The position numbers were made by a program, and so were the translations under genes. Under the pieces are notes generated by a model, which saw only the letters and a list, made by a program, of their open reading frames with translations, did no database searches and was not told the DNA's origin. From Paracoccaceae bacterium (GTDB lineage Bacteria; Pseudomonadota; Alphaproteobacteria; Rhodobacterales; Rhodobacteraceae), in the NCBI GenBank assembly GCA_023260655.1, contig JALQUU010000004.1, positions 1 to 64,000 of the forward strand: a DNA stretch of 64,000 nt. The letters run 5' to 3'. Each line of letters starts with the position of its first letter. The first letter of the stretch is position 1. This document shows positions 8,002 to 15,959 of this stretch, piece by piece.

Positions 8002-9000
8002 TTAGTTGCCGAGAGCCTTGAGCGGGCCGACGTTTACGGCCGCGTCATAGCTGTCGAGCTTCGAAGGGATCGAGCCCGCATCGACGAAGACCTGCGCCAC
8101 ACCCTGCATGAACGCCTGCGCGCCACCACCGAGCCACTTCGGGCCGAGCTGGTCGGCAACCGACGGGAAGATGAAGGTCGCCATGGTGTCGGCGGTGCCC
8201 TGCTCGTCCATACCTGCGTCCTTCGCGATCACCGGGATCATCGCCTTGGCCGCATCGCCACCAGCGTTCCAGACGGCGTTGGCATCAGCCGTCACCTTGA
8301 GGAACTTAGCGACCAGATCGGGGTTCTCTGCCACAAACGCTGCCGGAGCGGAGGTCACGTCGAACACGAGAATGCCGAGTTCTTCTTTCTCTGCACCGGT
8401 CAGGAGCACGTTACCATGCTCTTTCGCACGGCGAAGCGAGCCACCCCAGCCGCAGAACATATCCACAGCGCCTTGAGCGATTGCTGCTGCGCCATCCGGC
8501 GGTGCCATGTTCACGACTTCGAGCGAGCCGAGATCAACGCCGAAGTGCGACATCTGCTTCAGGAAGCCATAGTGCGCTGCGGTGCCGAGCGGCACAGCCA
8601 CTTTCTTGCCTGCGAGTTCGGCGGCGTTGTCTTTGGTGATTTCGAGGCCCGAGGCCACGACGCAGTTGTCGTTGTCCGAGTAGGACACGGCCACGTCGAT
8701 GATCTGGAGGTCCTGACCTGCCGAAGTGGCAACCACGAAGGGCGGCACGCCTTGGCTGACGGAGATGTGCACGTCACCCGACGCCATCGCCGCCGACATC
8801 GCGGTTCCGGTGTCGAATGCACGCCAGTTCACCTTCACGCCCATCTCGGCGTCATAGGTGCCATTGACCTTGGCAAACTCGAAGGGCATCGGCCATTCGA
8901 GGAAGTAACCCACGGTGATCTCGTCGAGCGCCATGGCAGAAGTGCCGCTCAGCATCGCAACAGCGGCAGCAGCGGACATCAGTTTCGTGCGGATCTTCAT
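8002..9000 (-). CDS. tauA: Taurine ABC transporter substrate-binding protein
   Basis: 332-residue periplasmic binding protein. Residues 1-24 (MKIRTKLMSAAAAVAMLSG and on to AMA) form a Sec signal peptide. The mature part begins LDEITVGYFLEWPMPFEFAK, characteristic of TauA-type taurine receptors. It continues with DTGTAMSAAMASGDVHISVSQG and KKVAVPLGTAAHYGFLK, as in the NMT1/SsuA-like fold. ATG 9000 has GGGAG about 8 nt upstream; a start 33 nt further out is open but would spoil the signal peptide. It is the first gene of tauABC and is transcribed divergently from tpa across a 381-nt regulatory region. Confidence 0.92.
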   Translation of the reverse strand: MKIRTKLMSAAAAVAMLSGTSAMALDEITVGYFLEWPMPFEFAKVNGTYDAEMGVKVNWRAFDTGTAMSAAMASGDVHISVSQGVPPFVVATSAGQDLQIIDVAVSYSDNDNCVVASGLEITKDNAAELAGKKVAVPLGTAAHYGFLKQMSHFGVDLGSLEVVNMAPPDGAAAIAQGAVDMFCGWGGSLRRAKEHGNVLLTGAEKEELGILVFDVTSAPAAFVAENPDLVAKFLKVTADANAVWNAGGDAAKAMIPVIAKDAGMDEQGTADTMATFIFPSVADQLGPKWLGGGAQAFMQGVAQVFVDAGSIPSKLDSYDAAVNVGPLKALGN

Positions 9001-9381
9001 TCTTTCGTCTCCCTGTAGACGCGGCCCTGGCATCTTTATCTGGCCAGGTGCCTAAATGAGCATTGACGAACAGCCTCTTGCCGTTCCGTCAGCCACCATT
9101 CCGACTGCAAATGCCGATTCCGATCAATGTTTTTCTGACCCCCCTTTATGCCTTTTGCGGAACACCGCCGATTATTTCAGCAATCCAGAATTCGATTTTT
9201 CTATATTTTTAAGTCAGTTGGAGGCCGGCCAGAAAATTCCACGACAACAGATCACCACAAACTGGCCTTATATCACTTATCGGGGTGGCCCTATTTCCGA
9301 ACGCATTTCGGCATGAAATAGTAGCAGTAGTCCCCCGCAGTGAACGGGGCGTCATTCCATTCAGCAAAGCGGAGAGCCCCC
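9001..9381. promoter_or_regulatory. Divergent tauA / tpa control region
   Basis: This 381-nt region has no gene I can support. It is clearly more A+T rich than its surroundings, especially 9160-9220, as expected of promoters. It contains the CTGGCC-type direct repeat at 9261-9293. Both tauABC and tpa must be driven from here, so TauR control of uptake and deamination is probably joint. Confidence 0.75.
9261..9293 (+). promoter_or_regulatory. Probable TauR operator at tauA/tpa
   Basis: The two half-sites are ACTGGCCTTAT (TGGCC at 9263-9267) and GGTGGCCCTAT (TGGCC at 9286-9290), a direct repeat with a 23-nt period. The same motif and near-identical period occur before tauR and xsc. MocR-type regulators are known to bind direct repeats about two helical turns apart. 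Assignment to TauR is inference from location and recurrence. Confidence 0.65.
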
Positions 9382-10773
9382 ATGATGGACGGCAAGTTCG
9401 ACAACGATATCCAAGCCGTCGTGGACGCAGACCGCGCCCATGTCTGGCACCACCTGAGCCAGCACAAACCCTACGAGACCTCCGATCCGCGTATCATCGT
9501 GGAAGGCAAGGGGATGCGCGTCTGGGACCAGAAGGGCAAAGAGCACCTCGACGCGGTCTCGGGCGGCGTCTGGACTGTGAACGTGGGCTACGGCCGTGAA
9601 AGCATCGCAAATGCCGTGCGCGACCAGATCCTCAAGCTCTGCTACTTCGCAGGCTCCGCAGGCTCGATCCCCGGTGCGATCTTCTCGGAAAAGCTCCTCG
9701 AAAAGATGCCCGGCCTCTCGCGCGTCTACTATTGCAACTCCGGCTCGGAAGCGAACGAGAAGGCGTTCAAGATGATCCGCCAGATCGCGCACAAGCGCTA
9801 TGGCGGCAAGAAGCACAAGATCCTCTACCGTGAGCGCGACTATCACGGCACGACCATCGGCTGCCTCTCGGCGGGCGGTCAGGACGAGCGCAACGCCCAG
9901 TATGGGCCGTTCGCTCCCGGCTTCGTGCGTGTGCCGCATTGCCTCGAATACCGCGCCTACCAGCAGGAAGGTGCCGATCTCGAGAACTACGGTGAATGGG
10001 CAGCAGACCAGATCGAGAAGGTCATCCTTGCCGAAGGCCCCGATACCGTGGGCGGCCTCTGCCTCGAACCCGTGACCGCAGGCGGCGGCGTGATCGTTCC
10101 GCCGAAAGGTTACTGGGAGCGCGTTCAGGAAATCTGCAAGAAATACGATATCCTTCTGCACATCGACGAAGTGGTTTGCGGCGTGGGCCGCACCGGCACT
10201 TGGTTCGGTTACCAGCATTACGGCATCAAGCCCGACATGGTGACCATGGCGAAGGGCGTGGCCTCGGGCTATGCCGCCATCGCCTGCCTCGTGACCACCG
10301 AAGAGGTGTTCAACATGTTCAAGGATAACGCGGCAGACCCGATGAACTACTTCCGCGACATCTCCACCTTCGGCGGCTGCACGGCAGGCCCGGCGGCGGC
10401 TATCGAGAACATGCGCATCATCGAGGACGAGGACCTGCTCGGGAACACCACGAAGATGGGCGACTACATGCTCGACCAGCTGAACGCGCTTTCGGAAAAG
10501 CACGCGGTCATCGGCCAAGCGCGCGGCAAGGGCCTCTTCCTCGGCGCAGAACTGGTGAAAGACCGCACCACGCGCGAACCGATGGACGAAGCCAAGGTGC
10601 AAGCCGTGGTGCGCGACTGCATGGAGCAAGGCGTGATCATCGGCGCGACCAACCGTTCGCTGCCAGGCCTGAACAACACGCTCTGCTTCTCGCCCGCGCT
10701 TATCGCCACCAAGGACGACATCAACCAGATCGTCTCGGCGGTGGATGGCGCATTGGGCCGTGTATTCGGCTGA
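9382..10773 (+). CDS. tpa: Taurine--pyruvate aminotransferase
   Basis: 463-residue class III PLP aminotransferase that converts taurine and pyruvate to sulfoacetaldehyde and L-alanine in the cytoplasm. DAVSGGVWTVNVGYG, YYCNSGSEANEKAFK, the aspartate in LLHIDEVVCGVGRTG and the PLP lysine in VTMAKGVASGY (about residue 289) are all present. Its position between tauABC and xsc supports the taurine specificity over omega-amino acid alternatives. ATG 9382 follows GGAG at 7 nt; the next codon but none is another ATG, at 9385, and the frame is open back to 9340. Two hairpins follow the gene, so it is probably transcribed alone. Confidence 0.92.
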   Translation: MMDGKFDNDIQAVVDADRAHVWHHLSQHKPYETSDPRIIVEGKGMRVWDQKGKEHLDAVSGGVWTVNVGYGRESIANAVRDQILKLCYFAGSAGSIPGAIFSEKLLEKMPGLSRVYYCNSGSEANEKAFKMIRQIAHKRYGGKKHKILYRERDYHGTTIGCLSAGGQDERNAQYGPFAPGFVRVPHCLEYRAYQQEGADLENYGEWAADQIEKVILAEGPDTVGGLCLEPVTAGGGVIVPPKGYWERVQEICKKYDILLHIDEVVCGVGRTGTWFGYQHYGIKPDMVTMAKGVASGYAAIACLVTTEEVFNMFKDNAADPMNYFRDISTFGGCTAGPAAAIENMRIIEDEDLLGNTTKMGDYMLDQLNALSEKHAVIGQARGKGLFLGAELVKDRTTREPMDEAKVQAVVRDCMEQGVIIGATNRSLPGLNNTLCFSPALIATKDDINQIVSAVDGALGRVFG

Positions 10774-10784
10774 TGTGGATTTAG

Positions 10785-10855
10785 TGAGGGGCGCTGCCCC
10801 TCACACTCCCCGGGATATTTTGAAAGCGAGAGAGGGGCTGCGGCCCCTTTTTTTT
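10785..10855 (+). terminator. Tandem hairpins ending tpa
   Basis: A first hairpin (TGAGGGGC at 10785-10792 with GCCCCTCA at 10795-10802) lacks a T-run. A second (AGGGGC at 10833-10838 with GCCCCT at 10843-10848) runs straight into eight T residues and is a good intrinsic terminator. Confidence 0.85.
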
Positions 10856-10935
10856 GTGTCTGGGTGCAGGGCGGAAGGCCTTGCACCCGATATGATGCAC
10901 ACTTACCATTCCCTCAGGGAACGAGGGAGAGTGCC

Positions 10936-12144
10936 ATGGTTTTGGATGTATCACGGTTCGATCTGAATGCGATCGGAGCGGATTTTATCGAGAACCCGCA
11001 TCCGGTTTTGCATGCGTTGCGCGCGCAGTCACCGGTGCACCGCAATAGCGACGGGTCGGTTTACCTGACGCGCTATGCGGATGTGGTGAAGGTGTACCAG
11101 AGCCGCGATATGCTATCCGACAAGACCGTGGAATTCGGCAAGAAATTCGGCCAGTGCCCGCTTTACAAGCATCATACGACCTCGCTCATTTTCAACGATC
11201 CGCCCTATCACACGGTGGTGCGGAAGCTGATTTCGGGGGCATTCACGCCGCGCAAACTGGCGGAGTTCGAGCCCCTGATCGACGGGATCGTCGACCGGCT
11301 TCTGGATCGGGTCGAAGAGATGGGGCAACTCGATCTGATCAACGATTTCGCCAAGGTGCTGCCGACCGAGATCATTTCCTTTATGCTCGGCATTCCCGAA
11401 GAATACCGCGCGCGGTTGCGGGATTATTCCATCGCGATCCTTGGCGCGCTCGATCCGGTGGTGCCGAAAGAGCGGTTGGAAGCGGGCAATCGGGCGGTAA
11501 CGGAGTTTTCCGAAATCCTCGACGAGTTGATCAACCATCGCCGCGCCAATCCGGACGGGGCAGCGCAGGGCGAGGTTTTGGAAGCGCTGATTTTCGGCGA
11601 ACACGAGGGGCGGCGTTTGACGCAGGAGGAGTTGATCCAGAACTGCATTTTCCTCCTGAACGCGGGCCACGAGACCACGACTTCGATGGTGGGCAATTCA
11701 CTGGGGCTTTTGCTTGATCATCCGGGCGAGCATCGCCAGCTTCTGGAAGTCCCCACTCTGATCGGGTCCGCCGTGGAAGAGTTTCTTCGCGTGGAAAGTC
11801 CTTTGCAGATCGGCAACCGCTTGGCCGGCGAAGATATCGAGCTTCAGGATTGCGTGCTGCCCAAGGGCACCTATATCCACACCTCGATTGGCGGGGCCAA
11901 CCGGGATCCGGCGCAGTTTTCCGAGCCTGACCGCTTCGACATTACCCGCAAGCCGAACCGCCAGATCGCCTTCATCACCGGCATCCACGTGTGCCTGGGC
12001 GCGACGCTGGCGCGGGTTGAGGGAAAAATCGCGATTGGAAAATTTGTCGAGCGTTTCCCTAGGCTTGCGCAGACGGGGCCACGCACGCGCCTACCTTTGG
12101 CGCGGTTCCGGGGATATACGGCCTTCCCGATTTCGGTGCGCTGA
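10936..12144 (+). CDS. Cytochrome P450 in the taurine island
   Basis: 402-residue soluble bacterial-type P450. The I-helix oxygen-binding motif is NAGHETTTS (about 242-250), ExxR is EEFLR, and the haem-ligand cysteine sits in ITGIHVCLGATLAR at about 353. ATG 10936 is preceded by GAGGGAGAG. No ferredoxin or reductase gene is adjacent. It converges with zero spacing on the ABM-domain gene and lies between tpa and tauR, with its own promoter region after the tpa terminator. No TauR-type repeat is seen before it. P450s are not part of known taurine dissimilation. It might oxidise a sulfonate precursor or simply be a lodger; I cannot assign a substrate. Confidence 0.88.
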   Translation: MVLDVSRFDLNAIGADFIENPHPVLHALRAQSPVHRNSDGSVYLTRYADVVKVYQSRDMLSDKTVEFGKKFGQCPLYKHHTTSLIFNDPPYHTVVRKLISGAFTPRKLAEFEPLIDGIVDRLLDRVEEMGQLDLINDFAKVLPTEIISFMLGIPEEYRARLRDYSIAILGALDPVVPKERLEAGNRAVTEFSEILDELINHRRANPDGAAQGEVLEALIFGEHEGRRLTQEELIQNCIFLLNAGHETTTSMVGNSLGLLLDHPGEHRQLLEVPTLIGSAVEEFLRVESPLQIGNRLAGEDIELQDCVLPKGTYIHTSIGGANRDPAQFSEPDRFDITRKPNRQIAFITGIHVCLGATLARVEGKIAIGKFVERFPRLAQTGPRTRLPLARFRGYTAFPISVR

Positions 12145-12489
12145 TCAGCCGTGCAAGGCGCGGCTGTCGGCGGGGGCATCGTCGCGGTCGTGCTTGCCGT
12201 AATCGCGCATCACCGAGACCACTTTCAGCCGGTAACCCTTGAACATTCGGTTGCGTCCGGCGGTCTGGGCGGCGCGGTGTTCGGCCATCTGCCGCCAGTT
12301 CTCCAGCGCCGCTTCGTTTTCCCAGAAGGAAAGCGACAGGAGCTTGCCGGGGTTCGTGATACTCTCGAACCGCTCGACCGAGATGAAGCCCGGCACGGTT
12401 TCCACGAGCGCCCGCATCTTGGCGGCCATTTCGAGATAGGGGCCCGTCATGCCCTCTTCCGGTTCCACTTCGAAAATCACAGCGATCAT
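12145..12489 (-). CDS. ABM-domain (antibiotic biosynthesis monooxygenase-like) protein
   Basis: 114-residue protein of the dimeric alpha/beta-barrel ABM superfamily. The core reads VIFEVEPEEGMTGPYLEMAAKMRALVETVPGFIS, then FESITNPGKLLSLSFWENEAALENWR, a usual pattern for small cofactor-free oxygenases or haem-binding proteins of this fold. A basic and acidic C-terminal tail (RDYGKHDRDDAPADS) has no clear role. It is transcribed away from tauR, sharing a 110-nt intergenic region that holds a TauR-type repeat, so it is probably under the same control. Its reaction in sulfonate metabolism is unknown. Confidence 0.8.
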   Translation of the reverse strand: MIAVIFEVEPEEGMTGPYLEMAAKMRALVETVPGFISVERFESITNPGKLLSLSFWENEAALENWRQMAEHRAAQTAGRNRMFKGYRLKVVSVMRDYGKHDRDDAPADSRALHG

Positions 12490-12558
12490 CGGTTTTCCTC
12501 CTGTTGCGCCCCCTCAGCATTGGGCTTTGCCGCAATCGGCGCAAGCCCTCTCTCCATC

Positions 12559-12589
12559 AGGCCAGTTGAAAGCTGATGTAAGGCCAGTT
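12559..12589 (-). promoter_or_regulatory. Probable TauR operator at tauR / ABM gene
   Basis: AGGCCAGTT occurs twice, at 12559-12567 and 12581-12589, a direct repeat with a 22-nt period. It is the reverse complement of the AACTGGCCT half-site seen before tpa. It ends 10 nt before the tauR start codon, a place suited to autoregulation and to control of the divergent ABM gene. Confidence 0.65.
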
Positions 12590-12599
12590 AGCGTGGGGC

Positions 12600-14060
12600 A
12601 TGGGTATCGCTATCGACACGTTCTTTCTTGATCCAAACGCGCAGGGCACGCTGCAGGCGCGTATCCAGCAGATGATTGCCCAAGGCATTCTGGCGGGCCG
12701 CTTTCGGCCGGGCGAAAAGCTGCCCTCGACACGCGCCTTGGCGCAGCATCTGGGCGTGAGCCGGATCACCGTGACGCTCGCCTATACCGAACTTCTGGTC
12801 AATGACTATCTCGATGCGAAAGGGCGCTCGGGCTATTACGTGTCGGAAAACGCGCCCGAACCGCTGCCACAACCGGCGCTGATTTCGAAAGCCGATAGCG
12901 TGGATTGGGGCCGCGCGATCGGGCAGAAATTCACAGGCGGCGTGACACCGAAGAAGCCGCAGGACTGGGCGCGATACAAATATTCCTTCGTCTACGGGCA
13001 GGCCGATCCCACGCTGTTCGATCACGCCATCTGGCGGCTTTGCGCCTTGCAAGCCTTGGGCGCGAAGGATTTCTCGGCGCTCACATCGGACTATTACGAC
13101 GAGGACGATCCCCTTCTGATCGAGTTTCTCCTGCGCCAGACCCTTCCCCGGCGCGGGATTCTGGCGCGCCCGTCGGAGGTGTTGCTCACGCTTGGCGCGC
13201 AGAACGCGCTTTGGCTCACGGCGCAGGTGCTTCTTACGCAGCGGCGCGTCGCAGCCATCGAAGACCCCTGCTATCACGCGCTGCGAGACATTCTGAACCA
13301 GTCGCGCTGCCATGTCGTGCCGGTGCCTGTGGATGCCGAAGGCCTACCGCCCGAAGCACTGCCGGATGAGACAGATGTGATCTTCACCACCCCTTCGCAC
13401 CAATGCCCGACCACCGCCACCATGCCTCTGGCGCGGCGGCAGGCGCTCTTGGCAAAGGCGCGGGATATGGATGCGCTCATCGTCGAGGATGATTACGAAT
13501 TCGAGATGTCCTTCCTCGGCCCGCCCTCACCTGCCTTGAAGAGCCTCGATCAGGACGGGCGGGTGGTTTATGTGGGTTCCTTCTCGAAATCGGTATTTCC
13601 GGGGCTGCGGCTCGGCTACCTCGTGGGCCATGAAAGCTTCATCCGCGAAGCCCGTGCGCTGCGGGCTTCAGTCCTGCGCCATCCTCCCGGATTGATCCAG
13701 CGAACGGCCGCCTATTTCCTCTCGCTCGGGCATTACGACGCCCAGATCCGCAAGATGGGCCGGGTGCTTTCCGAACGCCGCCGCGTGATGGAAAAAGCCA
13801 TTCACGCCCATTGCTTACAGGTTTCCGGCCGGGGTGCGCATGGCGGCTCTTCCTTCTGGATGCAGGCACCAGGGCTCGATTCGGAAGCCCTGGCGCAAGA
13901 CCTGCGCAATGACGGCGTATTGATCGAACCGGGGCGACCCTTCTTTGCCGATCCCGAACAGGGCGCAGGGCATTTCCGCCTCGCTTACTCCTCGATTCCC
14001 TCCGAACGCATCCCCGAAGGTATCGCCCGCATTGCGCGTGCCATCGCTAAGGCGCGGTAA
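12600..14060 (+). CDS. tauR: MocR-type transcriptional regulator of taurine genes
   Basis: 486-residue GntR/MocR regulator. Residues 1-75 carry a winged helix: IQQMIAQGILAGRFRPGEKLPSTRALAQHLGVSRITVTLAY is the GntR signature. The rest is an aminotransferase-like domain with HQCPTTATMP, VEDDYEFE and the PLP-lysine motif SFSKSVFPGLRLGY (K330). In Rhodobacter capsulatus the orthologous TauR activates taurine genes, and the location here between tpa and xsc fits. The start at ATG 12600 has only a weak GTGGGG upstream. The effector is probably a taurine-PLP adduct, by analogy with other MocR proteins. Confidence 0.88.
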   Translation: MGIAIDTFFLDPNAQGTLQARIQQMIAQGILAGRFRPGEKLPSTRALAQHLGVSRITVTLAYTELLVNDYLDAKGRSGYYVSENAPEPLPQPALISKADSVDWGRAIGQKFTGGVTPKKPQDWARYKYSFVYGQADPTLFDHAIWRLCALQALGAKDFSALTSDYYDEDDPLLIEFLLRQTLPRRGILARPSEVLLTLGAQNALWLTAQVLLTQRRVAAIEDPCYHALRDILNQSRCHVVPVPVDAEGLPPEALPDETDVIFTTPSHQCPTTATMPLARRQALLAKARDMDALIVEDDYEFEMSFLGPPSPALKSLDQDGRVVYVGSFSKSVFPGLRLGYLVGHESFIREARALRASVLRHPPGLIQRTAAYFLSLGHYDAQIRKMGRVLSERRRVMEKAIHAHCLQVSGRGAHGGSSFWMQAPGLDSEALAQDLRNDGVLIEPGRPFFADPEQGAGHFRLAYSSIPSERIPEGIARIARAIAKAR

Positions 14061-14094
14061 CTGGCTCTATCCGGCTACCTGCTCTGGCCCTAAC
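14061..14094 (+). promoter_or_regulatory. Probable TauR operator before xsc
   Basis: ACTGGCTCTAT (TGGC from 14062) and TCTGGCCCTAA (TGGC from 14085) form a direct repeat with a 23-nt period, matching the arrays at tpa and tauR. It lies about 87 nt before the xsc start. Confidence 0.6.
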
Positions 14095-14180
14095 GCCAAG
14101 CCCCTTGCACCCCTAGTGTTAGCGCCAATGCCACGCGCAGGGCGCGGCCCCTATTGTCGATCTCACGAGGAGTTCCATCC

Positions 14181-15956
14181 ATGAAAATGACCACCGAAGA
14201 AGCCTTCGTGAAGGTCCTGCAACGCCACGGCATCCAGCATGCTTTCGGCATCATCGGCTCGGCTTTCATGCCGATCTCCGACCTCTTCCCCCGCGCGGGC
14301 ATCCAGTTCTGGGACTGCGCCCATGAAGGTTCGGGCGGTATGATGGCCGATGGCTACACCCGCGCGTCGGGCAAGATGTCGATGATGATCGCGCAGAACG
14401 GCCCCGGCATCACCAACTTCGTCACGGCTGTGAAAACCGCCTACTGGAACCACACGCCGCTCCTTCTGGTCACCCCGCAAGCCGCGAACAAGACCATCGG
14501 CCAAGGCGGCTTCCAAGAAGTCGAGCAGATGGCGCTCTTCAAGGATATGGTCTGCTATCAGGAAGAGGTTCGCGACCCCTCGCGCGTGGCCGAAGTGCTG
14601 AACCGCGTGATCCTGCAGGCAAAGCGCCAGTCCGCCCCCGCCCAGATCAACTTCCCGCGCGATTTCTTCACCCAAGTGATCGACATCGAACTGCCCGCCA
14701 TCGTCGAATTCGAGCGCCCCTCGGGTGGCGAAGATGCGGTCCAGCGCGCGGCCGATCTTCTGTCCTCCGCCAAGTTCCCCGTGATCCTGAACGGTGCGGG
14801 CGTGGTCATCAGTGGTGCAATCCCCGCCTCGATGAAGCTCGCCGAGCGCCTCGATGCGCCGGTTTGCGTGGGCTACCAGCACAATGACGCCTTCCCCGGC
14901 TCGCACCCGCTTTTCGCCGGCCCCTTGGGCTACAACGGCTCGAAAGCAGGCATGGAACTGATCGCCAAGGCCGATGTCGTGCTCTGCCTCGGCACCCGCC
15001 TCAACCCCTTCTCCACCCTCCCTGGCTACGGCATCGACTACTGGCCGAAAGACGCCAAGATCATTCAGGTCGATATCAACCCCGACCGCATCGGCCTCAC
15101 CAAGAAGGTCTCCGTGGGCATCGTCGGTGACGCGAAGAAAGTCGCCAAAAGCATCCTCGCACGGCTTGGCGACCACGCAGGTGACGAAGGCCGCGCAGAT
15201 CGCAAGGCGCTGATTTCCAAAACGAAATCGACTTGGGCGCAGCAGCTTTCCGGCATGGACCACGAGGATGACGATCCGGGCACCAACTGGAACGAACGCG
15301 CACGTACCGCCAAGCCCGAATGGATGAGCCCCCGCATGGCATGGCGCGCGATCCAATCGGCGCTCCCGAAAGACGCGATCATCTCGTCCGACATCGGCAA
15401 CAACTGCGCCATCGGCAACGCCTACCCGAGCTTCGAGGAAGGCCGCAAATACCTCGCACCGGGCCTCTTCGGCCCCTGCGGCTACGGCCTGCCTTCGATC
15501 ATCGGTGCCAAGATCGGCTGCCCGGATGTGCCCGTGGTGGGCTTCGCAGGTGACGGTGCCTTCGGTATCGCCGTGACCGAACTTACCGCCATTGGCCGCC
15601 CCGAGTGGCCCGCGATCACCATGGTCGTGTTCCGCAACTACCAGTGGGGCGCGGAAAAGCGCAACTCCACCCTCTGGTTCGATGACAACTTCGTCGGCAC
15701 CGAGTTGGATACCAACGTCTCCTATGCCGGCATCGCCCGCGCCTGTGGCCTGCAAGGCGTTCAGGCCAAGTCGATGGACGAGCTGCGCGAAGTGCTGAAC
15801 AAGGCCATCGAAGACCAGATGAAGCACGGCAAGACCACGCTCATCGAAGCCCTCATCAACCAGGAACTCGGTGAACCCTTCCGCCGTGACGCCATGAAGA
15901 AGCCTGTCGAAGTCGCAGGCATCAGCGTGGCGGATATGATCGAGCAAAAGGTCTAA
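14181..15956 (+). CDS. xsc: Sulfoacetaldehyde acetyltransferase
   Basis: 591-residue ThDP-dependent enzyme that splits sulfoacetaldehyde with phosphate into acetyl phosphate and sulfite. The N-terminal PYR domain has FGIIGSAFMPISDLFP and AHEGSGGMMADGYTRASGK with the conserved glutamate. The central domain follows, and the C-terminal PP domain has the ThDP motif GDGAFGIAVTELTAIG...NYQWGAEKRN at about 457-495. GSAFMPI and HEGSGG are typical of Xsc and separate it from acetolactate synthase. ATG 14181 has CGAGGAG about 8 nt before it. It is followed at 3 nt by ackA, which would use its product. Confidence 0.93.
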   Translation: MKMTTEEAFVKVLQRHGIQHAFGIIGSAFMPISDLFPRAGIQFWDCAHEGSGGMMADGYTRASGKMSMMIAQNGPGITNFVTAVKTAYWNHTPLLLVTPQAANKTIGQGGFQEVEQMALFKDMVCYQEEVRDPSRVAEVLNRVILQAKRQSAPAQINFPRDFFTQVIDIELPAIVEFERPSGGEDAVQRAADLLSSAKFPVILNGAGVVISGAIPASMKLAERLDAPVCVGYQHNDAFPGSHPLFAGPLGYNGSKAGMELIAKADVVLCLGTRLNPFSTLPGYGIDYWPKDAKIIQVDINPDRIGLTKKVSVGIVGDAKKVAKSILARLGDHAGDEGRADRKALISKTKSTWAQQLSGMDHEDDDPGTNWNERARTAKPEWMSPRMAWRAIQSALPKDAIISSDIGNNCAIGNAYPSFEEGRKYLAPGLFGPCGYGLPSIIGAKIGCPDVPVVGFAGDGAFGIAVTELTAIGRPEWPAITMVVFRNYQWGAEKRNSTLWFDDNFVGTELDTNVSYAGIARACGLQGVQAKSMDELREVLNKAIEDQMKHGKTTLIEALINQELGEPFRRDAMKKPVEVAGISVADMIEQKV

Positions 15957-15959
15957 GCT

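Noticed and set aside
9033-9050. A second TauR-like site CTGGCCAGGTGCCTAAAT close to tauA
   Set aside because: There is no partner half-site at 22-23 nt, so it lacks the geometry seen at the three accepted sites.
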